64,000 nucleotides of DNA, taken from positions 18,730,500 to 18,794,499 of the forward strand of contig CAMZMU010000096.1 in the NCBI GenBank assembly GCA_947311845.1, given 5' to 3'. Origin of the DNA: Poa pratensis (lineage: Eukaryota; Streptophyta; Magnoliopsida; Poales; Poaceae). Of this stretch, positions 56,185-64,000 are shown piece after piece. Both the position numbers and the translations under genes were made by a program. Positions within the stretch are counted from its first letter, which is position 1. Every line of letters starts with the position of its first letter. The notes under the pieces were generated by a model. It saw nothing but the letters and a program-made list of their open reading frames with translations, made no database searches and was not told the DNA's origin.

Positions 56185-59100
56185 TGTAACAGCCCAAAGT
56201 TCAGAACCTAAAAACCCGAGTAAATTTTCCACTTTTTGTGTTAATTGCATCATAGCATCCATTTTAAATCGCGGAACAAATAAATAAATAATGGGTTTGG
56301 CACCATTTTAAAATAAAACAAAATGCCAAACTTGTTTAACAATTTTCAAAACAATGAAAGCACTCTAACTTGCAAAACATCTTGACATCTTATATTTGTC
56401 AAGTAAGTTCCAAAAGTTCCAAAGATATTTTCGACAAAACTATTTTGATTTGGAGAATAAAATAAGTGGAGAGAAACTCCAAAATGCCTATAAGCAATTC
56501 CTACTTTATTTTCCTACCAATGAATTTAAATTATTCTAGAAAAATTAGGGGAGCTTTATATCCATATAGGGAGGCTACCCAAAAATTTGCATAATTTTTG
56601 GAAGTATTTAAATGCCCTAAACAATTCAAAAACAATGAACCCAGTACTGGAAAAGGACCGATCTGTGATAGCAGAAAATCTGGCAGGGGGCTTTTTGTAA
56701 AACCATCTTCTTCTTCCCTGTAGCCATGCTGCCGCCGTGCTCCTCTCGCTTCACATCGAGCCGGGCCCCCTCCCCTGCTCCCTCCACTGCAAGAAGAAGA
56801 GCGCACGAGCCCACCTGCTCCCTCACTCGACCTCTCCCCGATTTTCTCCTCCCCCGTTCCTCTCTCCTATTTCCTCCACGGAGACGGAACCGCGCCGCCG
56901 TTGCCGCACACATCGCCGGCGAGTGAGAGCTCCCCGTACAAATCGAAGAGCACCCGCGACTTCGCCTCGACGTGCTGCTCTCCACGCCGGAGGAATCGAC
57001 CAGAATCGCCACCGTTTCGCCGGGCCACCCGCGACATCGCCGCTGCCGTCCGGCGCTCCGCCGCACGTTTTCGTCACCGTCGAGCCATCTCCGGTCCTCC
57101 CGTGCACACCACGACATCCGCCTCACCGTGCTGCTCCTCTCCACCAACGGAATCGTGCCGAAACGCAGCGAGTCGACGTCGCCATCCTCTACCTCGCCAC
57201 TGCCTCCCGCCGCTCCTCTGGACGAATGCGTCGCCGCCGTTGCACCTCCGACCTTCCTCCGACCACGCCGAGCGTCCTCAACCGCTCAGGGTGAGCTCCT
57301 CTCCCTTTCCCCACTCCCCTCTCATGCTGGTTCGAGCTCGTTCGCCGCGGTGTCGCCGTCGCACCGTGACCACCGTGGCCTCCCTCGCCAGCTCGTACGC
57401 GCCGGTCGCGAGACCGGTTAAACCGGCCGTGAGGCCGTTCGCCACTGGGCCCTAACCGGCCTTGGGCCCGGTTTTAGCCGGGCCACGAGCCGGACTGCTC
57501 TGCAGCCTGGCCGGCCTCAAATCCGGCCCAACCGGGCTGGAAACCGGCTCTCCTGTTTTTTTTTCTGGAGATGCTTCTTTTTCTTTCTCCCTCTTGCAAT
57601 GGTTCCGGCTACTCCCTCGCGCCTCTAGGAACATCGATCCTCGATGTTCCCTCCATGTTTCTTCACCTCTCTCTTCGGGTCGAGTAATTAAAAATCTTAT
57701 CGTTGGAATTTAAAATATTTTAAGGTAAATAATTAAAAGAGAAATTCTAAAATTAATAACTTTTTACCCGGACATCAGAACAATGTGTCCGAGGTACCAA
57801 AATGTTCAGAAAAAAAAATAAATCACCCAGAATCATCCTCATCATGCATTTTTGATCACGATTACAATAATGTACTCTAGTAGTATTAAATCACTAAGAT
57901 AAATATGGATTGTGCCAAATTATTGCCAAATAATTTGGGACCGCTCATTTAAATTGTTGATCATGTCTAGGATCTCCTAGTTGCATTAAAATGTCATATC
58001 ATCATTTTTGTATGCATTGCACAATGCCATGTGTTGATGGTTGTTTCTTTTCCGGTGTTGTTTGTGCTTCGTTAGATCGAGGAGTTGAGGTGCAACCACA
58101 ATCCTCCGACGACTCCTGCTACCTTTTATCTCGACAAGGCAAGCGTAATCCCCCCTCTGAGCATATCTTATCCTATTTTCCGCAATTATTTTCTCCACTA
58201 TAATATTGCATGCGGTTCTAAATGTCTTTTGCCTGGATTAGAGTATCCTACTAGTTGCATTAGAATCCTGTTGACATTACCTGTATCCTTCCTATTTAAC
58301 CACAGGTTTGAAGTGTTGGCCCGAGATAATTATACTTGCTATGTATATGCTTAGCCATGCTTAGTTAAATGCCTAGTGGTACTATGGTGGTACATGCTGG
58401 AAACAGGTGTTGACTTGTGACCGCGATGATGATGGTGGAGAATTGTGGTGATGGATAATAAAATGCTAAAAGGTGGGGATGAGAGGCCACATGGAATGTG
58501 GTGGGTTGTCTCGTTCTTGCCGCCTAGGTGCGAGTTCTGCACATCCTGAACCAAGACTGAGCGTGCAACCATGCGTGAGGCCTATGCAATTGCAGGAACC
58601 CTCATAGACTAAATAACTCGAGCGGGGCTAGCCAGGGTCCTCTAGTTCGGGCTTCCATTTGCGCGTGCGTGATGATGGTGGTATGGACTGTGATGAGGAT
58701 GGTGTGTTTAGGAAAATGAGTGGCCACGGGACAGGGGATTGGAGGAGTCACCAAACCTGTTCCGTCCTCACTGATGATCCTGGAAAGTCCTTAACGAGGG
58801 AGAAGTCGACACCGCTCCCACCCAGCCGGCTTTCCAAGGAAGAGAGCTAATGATCAGGTAATGGGCCGGACGGTACGCGTGGCGAAGGAGCTGGGGCCTT
58901 TCGGGACTCCGGGGACTTCTACTTTGTACACCCCTGCAGGGATAAATCTTTTCGAAAAGCCGTGTCCGCGGTTATGGACGACTTGGGAATGGACGATGAT
59001 CATAGAATAACTTTAACGGAATGATTAAAACTTGGGTACTAGAGGTACCACTCACGATTGTAAGGTGAGCTTCCTCGAGGGTGATTCGGGGAGGTGCCTT

Positions 59101-59799
59101 TGATGAACAGGTACAATGATGGTGATGATGGTTGGTGATGAGATGGTGATCTCAAGAAAAGAGTTCCTTCGTACCCCTCTTTTTAAATATTCTGATTAGT
59201 CGATGCCATGGATTTATTGTTTATTCCAAATAAAATCAGCTTTATGCAAAATAGCCATAAAACCTTTGAAAGCCAATCATGGAGCATATATTAGCTCTTA
59301 ATCTTGCGAGTTCGTCGAACTCAACGTCTTTGCTTTGTTTCAGGAACGTCGACGAGTAGTCTGGGGTTCCCAGGTGGCAGCTTGGGACATCTCGGAATAG
59401 CTGGCGCTGTGATGTTTATCTGTAGGCCTCTTAGGCCATATTCTGGTTCTTGTTGTTTAGGACAACGCCCTTCGCTTCCGCTTGATGTATTGTTGGGTCT
59501 GTGACCCCTGTTTGTAACTTTGGCTATCTTTCTCTATTATAAGAGTTGCTTATAATGTTTTGTGTCGTAGAGTCTGTGATGTGCCAGTTGTTCCACAAGT
59601 CTTGATCTTATTATTATGCTTTGATGGATGTGACCGTGTTGAGGCATCGATCGGGGTGTTGCGTTGTCTGGAGTGAGGTGTACCCAGCAACGCCTGCCAA
59701 AGGTTTTGGCCGGGGATTGGTAAACCCGTAACCTCCGGTGGTATCGCTTAACCGGTGACACGCACCATCACTGTATAGTAGTAGGGTCGGGGCGCTACA
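56185..59799 (+). repeat. Left LTR of the chromovirus-like element
   Basis: Contains a GC-rich CT-rich block (56,730-57,560) that produces long spurious frames on both strands, then AT-rich sequence. No gene is supported in it. Confidence 0.9.
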
Positions 59800-62727
59800 A
59801 GTTGGTATCAGAGCAGGACCGCCTGTAGGAAACCCTTTCTACTGGTCGACGTTGAGTCTAGTGTTTGTGAAAATTATTTTTAACCTAAAAATGATTTGTG
59901 AAAACCATCTTAGGACTCTTTTTACTCCTTACCTGGTTACCTTCTAATCTCGGAGCAATCTTACCTCGATTTGAGTTAAAAGTTTTCACTTCTCATCTAT
60001 TACTTCAAAATGATTAGGATAACCCCGAGGGTGGAACCCAAGCCTACGTGAGATGTCTACCTTGTGTGTGTTCTGTGCCCACTCTTGCCCCCGCCGCGCC
60101 ACCATCCGATGTTAACTCAGCTGTTGAACCCTTGTTATCTGTATCTAATCGAATCGTTTGTTCCTTTCTTCGGGTGTTAGCCCAAGGACTTGAACATAAG
60201 GTCCCGGATTGTGCCAACTAGGGTGTGTTAAGTTGATTACTTAACTCTCGCTAGTAGCACATGATGCTGATCTTCAACCCAAGCCTTTTCCGTGATCTGT
60301 GTGGTAAATGGTCGAGTATTGATTTACCGCACCTCCTCTGGTTATGTAACTTCCACTTTTCTCCAGCCTTGCTCTAGGTTCTATCTTGGAACCATCGGGG
60401 TTACCGCCAGGATTCTCCTAGCGATTCTCCCATCTATGGTCATGATTCCGCTGCATCCCTCCTTGTTGGGCATGGTTATCATAATTGAGTAATAACCGGT
60501 GCATCTCCAACCTCTGAGGTTTTCCCTGAACATGTTTGTTACTTTTGCTCTTCTTTCCGACCCGTGTCTTCCGTTTGACCATCATGTACTCGTCGTGCAT
60601 TGGTGTGCTCCGATGCAAGTCGCTCTCTTGATCCGTCAAGACTTCCCGCTTCGTCTTGTCAGGAGAAACAAACTCCCGTATCTTGTCCACTTCTCGGACC
60701 ATGTCAAAGTATCGTAATCTTCAGAATGAGGGCCTTGTTTAGCTTTTATTCTGCCCCACCTTAGAGTGTCACACTCTTGCATATCAAAGTATTGTGATAA
60801 GTAATCATGATCCTCTTGATGAAGTGATGCTCCCACACTTTGTTACTCCTCGTTCTCCGAGTGACTTGTTACTCTAGAATGATAAGACGTGAGCAATGAT
60901 GTGGCTATCGGATATTCTCTGCAGTTCTTACTGTGCGGAGATCCAAGGGCTTTCCTTGTCCTCCGTGGCATGATTGGTTATCCGATCAATAATCTGAATT
61001 CGACTGTGTTACCAAGTTCCTTCTCTCCGGTGCCCTTCCTCGGTCAAAGAGCTAGGTTCGCGCCGAAGCTCCTAAGACCACCTCGGTATGCCTTGAAAGG
61101 CATAATTCTCTCTCGAACTCAAAACATCCCGGTGGAACGTGATATTCTGCTGTTCCTTCCAGAAATATCGCCAGGTTGTCGCCTGTCTAAGCTCAACATC
61201 ACGGACCACGCTTATGAGTAAGCTGGTTCTCTGAACAACTCCTTTCTCCAAGAAATTCTTGTTGGATGTCCTGAATTGTTTCTCTATCTGTCATAGTTCA
61301 TTCTCAAGTGGACGTCTAGTCTGTTCATGTTGAAACTAGGTGGTATCTCCTCTTTGGATATTCTACCCTCCCTTTTTATTTTGGTTTGAATCGAGCTATC
61401 GTCAAATCAAACTCCGACCGACCTACGGGAATGTGTTAATCTGAGCAATGTCTATGCAGTTCATGTGACATATGAGTCGACCATCTTGGAGTAACGGGAT
61501 AAGCTGGTTGTTGAGTCCATCAACTACCTCTTATTTTCGTCCATGATTGAGGAGATTTATATGGAATAGCGGGCGTAGCATTGTAAACTTGTTAGCACTA
61601 ACTTGTGTCTTCCCAAGGCATGTGTTCTCGAGTTAGAAATGACTTTCTCCGGTCCACGTGCAATTTCCGTAAGATGTCGCCGTGGATCTGAGTAAATTGA
61701 TTTGTCTCCTCGGAATCATCCCAACTCAATCCGGTGTGTGCCACTATCCTCGGTATGGTACATTGTCACCTCCCTTCCTTTAAAAATTTCATCTATGCCT
61801 CCAAGCCACTAGTGGGACTGTCCAAGAAGGAAAAGGATTACAGGAAATTCTTTTCCATTCTTTGATGTTTCCCAATAATGGCTCATCTGTGTCTCATTGC
61901 AGGAAATTCATGTAGGTGCAGATGTCTTCTGACAAGCTGCTCATACGTGGGTTCTGCAATCTCGTTCCTCCCTAGGAGTTAGACATTCTCGTCTAGCTCT
62001 TCGCGTTCTAGCAACCGTAATCCATTGCTACCCTTGGTAAAGACTTCCTATTCTTTTCTGTGGAGTCCGAAGTGTCTCTACACCTAACCCGATCTAAATC
62101 GCAATCAGAAATGACGGTTGGTGATCCTCAAGAATCTCGACTCCGATGTCTGGAATATCAAGGAGTTTTTCCCGATACTATCGCTTCCGGAGTTTCTAAA
62201 ATTTTCTCTTGGTCCATCTTCCCGGTCTTTCCTCCGTGGTTTGAATTGCTCCTCCGAGAGGAAAGTTCTACTCAAGCCGACTAGTACTAATTGCCTCCTT
62301 CTCTGTTGGAATCTTGTTTACCTCTCGTCTTCAGAATTCTAGGCCTTGTGCAAAGTCCATATTCTGAATCTTTGGAGAGATCGTTGTCTACCATATGGAA
62401 ACCTCTTAGCACTCTTTTGTTACCTCCTTGTGTCTTCTAATCATTACATCAGGGTTGTTTGAAGCCTTATCCGAAGTCCTACTAGGAGGTACTCCTTCAT
62501 TGTAACTTCACCAAGATCCGTCTTTCCGGTGAGGTTTCTTTCTTTTCCTATGGTGTAGCGGAGCGGTGACCTCGAAGTGTTGCCGATAAAGATCTTCATG
62601 ATGTCGTGATCAACCTCTTCAAGAAGGAAGCCTCCTGAAGCGAGAAGATCTTGAAGACCGTCGTAACCTTCTCCCTCTTTCCTACTCTTAGAATCTCGGG
62701 ACGAGATTCCTGTAAGGAGGGTAGAGT
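59800..62727 (+). other. Interior of the chromovirus-like element
   Basis: Primer site at 59800-59817. The rest is CT-rich with many stops in all frames. Pieces reminiscent of scrambled pol are present but no domain can be named with confidence. It is a non-autonomous derivative. Confidence 0.7.
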
Positions 62728-64000
62728 TGTAACAGCCCAAAGTTCAGAACCTAAAAACCCGAGTAAATTTTCCACTTTTTGTGTTAATTGCATCATAGCA
62801 TCCATTTTAAATCGCGGAACAAATAAATAAATAATGGGTTTGGCACCATTTTAAAATAAAACAAAATGCCAAACTTGTTTAACAATTTTCAAAACAATGA
62901 AAGCACTCTAACTTGCAAAACATCTTGACATCTTATATTTGTCAAGTAAGTTCCAAAAGTTCCAAAGATATTTTCGACAAAACTATTTTGATTTGGAGAA
63001 TAAAATAAGTGGAGAGAAACTCCAAAATGCCTATAAGCAATTCCTACTTTATTTTCCTACCAAATGAATTTAAATTATTCTAGAAAAATTAGGGGAGCTT
63101 TATATCCATATAGGGAGGCTACCCAAAAATTTGCATAATTTTTGGAAGTATTTAAATGCCCTAAACAATTCAAAAACAATGAACCCAGTACTGGAAAAGG
63201 ACCGATCTGTGATAGCAGAAAATCTGGCAGGGGGCTTTTTGTAAAACCATCTTCTTCTTCCCTGTAGCCATGCTGCCGCCGTGCTCCTCTCGCTTCACAT
63301 CGAGCCGGGCCCCCTCCCCTGCTCCCTCCACTGCAAGAAGAAGAGCGCACGAGCCCACCTGCTCCCTCACTCGACCTCTCCCCGATTTTCTCCTCCCCCG
63401 TTCCTCTCTCCTATTTCCTCCACGGAGACGGAACCGCGCCGCCGTTGCCGCACACATCGCCGGCGAGTGAGAGCTCCCGTACAAATCGAAGAGCACCCGC
63501 GACTTCGCCTCGACGTGCTGCTCCTCCACGCCGGAGGAATCGACCAGAATCGCCACCGTTTCGCCGGGCCACCCGCGACATCGCCGCTGCCGTCCGGCGC
63601 TCCGCCGCACGTTTTCGTCACCGTCGAGCCATCTCCGGTCCTCCCGTGCACACCACGACATCCGCCTCACCGTGCTGCTCCTCTCCACCAACGGAATCGT
63701 GCCGAAACGCAGCGAGTCGACGTCGCCATCCTCTACCTCGCCACTGCCTCCCGCCGCTCCTCTGGACGAATGCGTCGCCGCCGTTGCACCTCCGACCTTC
63801 CTCCGACCACGCCGAGCGTCCTCAACCGCTCAGGGTGAGCTCCTCTCCCTTTCCCCACTCCCCTCTCATGCTGGTTCGAGCTCGTTCGCCGCGGTGTCGC
63901 CGTCGCACCGTGACCACCGTGGCCTCCCTCGCCAGCTCGTACGCGCCGGTCGCGAGACCGGTTAAACCGGCCGTGAGGCCGTTCGCCACTGGGCCCTAAC
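62728..64000 (+). repeat. Right LTR of the chromovirus-like element (partial)
   Basis: Matches 56185-57457 almost base for base. One-base length differences lie near 63064, 63478 and 63524. Confidence 0.95.

Larger units (their letters stand above)
56185..64000 (+). mobile_element. Young chromovirus-like Gypsy element, non-autonomous, cut by window end
   Basis: The left LTR runs 56185-59799 (3615 bp), from TGTAACAGCCCAAAGTTC to GGGGCGCTACA. It is followed by AGTTGGTATCAGAGCAGG, an initiator-Met-tRNA primer site. The interior (59800-62727) has no intact gag or pol, only short broken frames. Just before the right LTR, ATCTCGGGACGAGATTCCTG and GGAGGG resemble the end of chromovirus pol plus the polypurine tract. 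The right LTR starts at 62728 and leaves the window. The 1.27 kb available for comparison shows only about three one-base indels, so insertion was very recent. It lies 9 bases after the inferred stop codon of the RPB1-like gene. Confidence 0.9.

Noticed and set aside
56100..56287. RPB1-like CTD truncated by the retrotransposon
   Set aside because: In the frame that continues the heptads (after a one-base loss near 56138) a stop codon appears at 56173-56175, before the insertion.
56626..57455. Several long overlapping ORFs on both strands (repeated at 63170-63999)
   Set aside because: They arise from GC-rich LTR sequence that lacks stops in many frames; the same set recurs in the second LTR.

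Overview
The window is plant nuclear DNA, most likely from a Triticeae grass (wheat, goatgrass, barley or rye group). Support comes from spliced genes with GT-AG introns, grass-type calmodulin-like, WEB and RNA polymerase II genes, a Stowaway MITE with CTCCCTCC ends, and nested LTR retrotransposons with cereal-style primer-binding sites and LTRs. The species is inferred from TE style only.

Layout. 0-1.75 kb: dead Copia fragment carrying a tiny LINE 3' end. 2.7 kb: Stowaway MITE. 3.1-3.4 and 4.8-5.4 kb: two single-exon EF-hand genes on the minus strand. 8.1-8.7 kb: minus-strand gene with a DnaJ-type zinc finger, last exon not found. 9.0-9.6 kb: hAT element with 8-bp target duplication. 11.6-14.1 kb: nine-exon malectin-like/LRR receptor-like protein with one single-base frameshift. 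14.8-15.9 kb: poly(A) retroposon with 13-bp target duplication. 16.3-17.9 kb: complete small non-autonomous LTR element. 18.1-20.5 kb: two-exon WEB-family coiled-coil gene. 22-26.9 kb: AT-rich DNA with a foldback MITE, three separate tandem duplications and recurring GC hairpins.

26,928-47,744 is one Mutator-like element (MULE), delimited by about 135-bp inverted repeats and a perfect 9-bp target duplication. It holds a decayed transposase gene at the right end and a separate 170-codon ORF of unknown function at the left end, between two clusters of E2F-like motifs. Inside the MULE sits a truncated Tat-lineage Gypsy element (28.4-38.2 kb; pol on minus, a multi-exon additional ORF on plus). 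It abuts a young non-autonomous Athila-type element (38.2-44.1 kb) that has no target duplication.

48.4-56.2 kb: an 11-exon gene for a divergent paralogue of the largest RNA polymerase II subunit, with intact catalytic motif but a strongly degenerate CTD. Its coding region carries about seven single-base indels, mostly in homopolymers; after allowing for them, exon phases and total length become consistent, so sequencing or assembly error is a serious alternative to pseudogenisation. A young chromovirus-like LTR element begins 9 bases after the inferred stop codon and runs off the window end.

The most interesting items are the two-gene MULE with E2F-like motif arrays, the spliced antisense ORF of the Tat element, the RPB1 paralogue with a scrambled CTD, and a series of LINE-type insertions of very different lengths, each with a clear target duplication.
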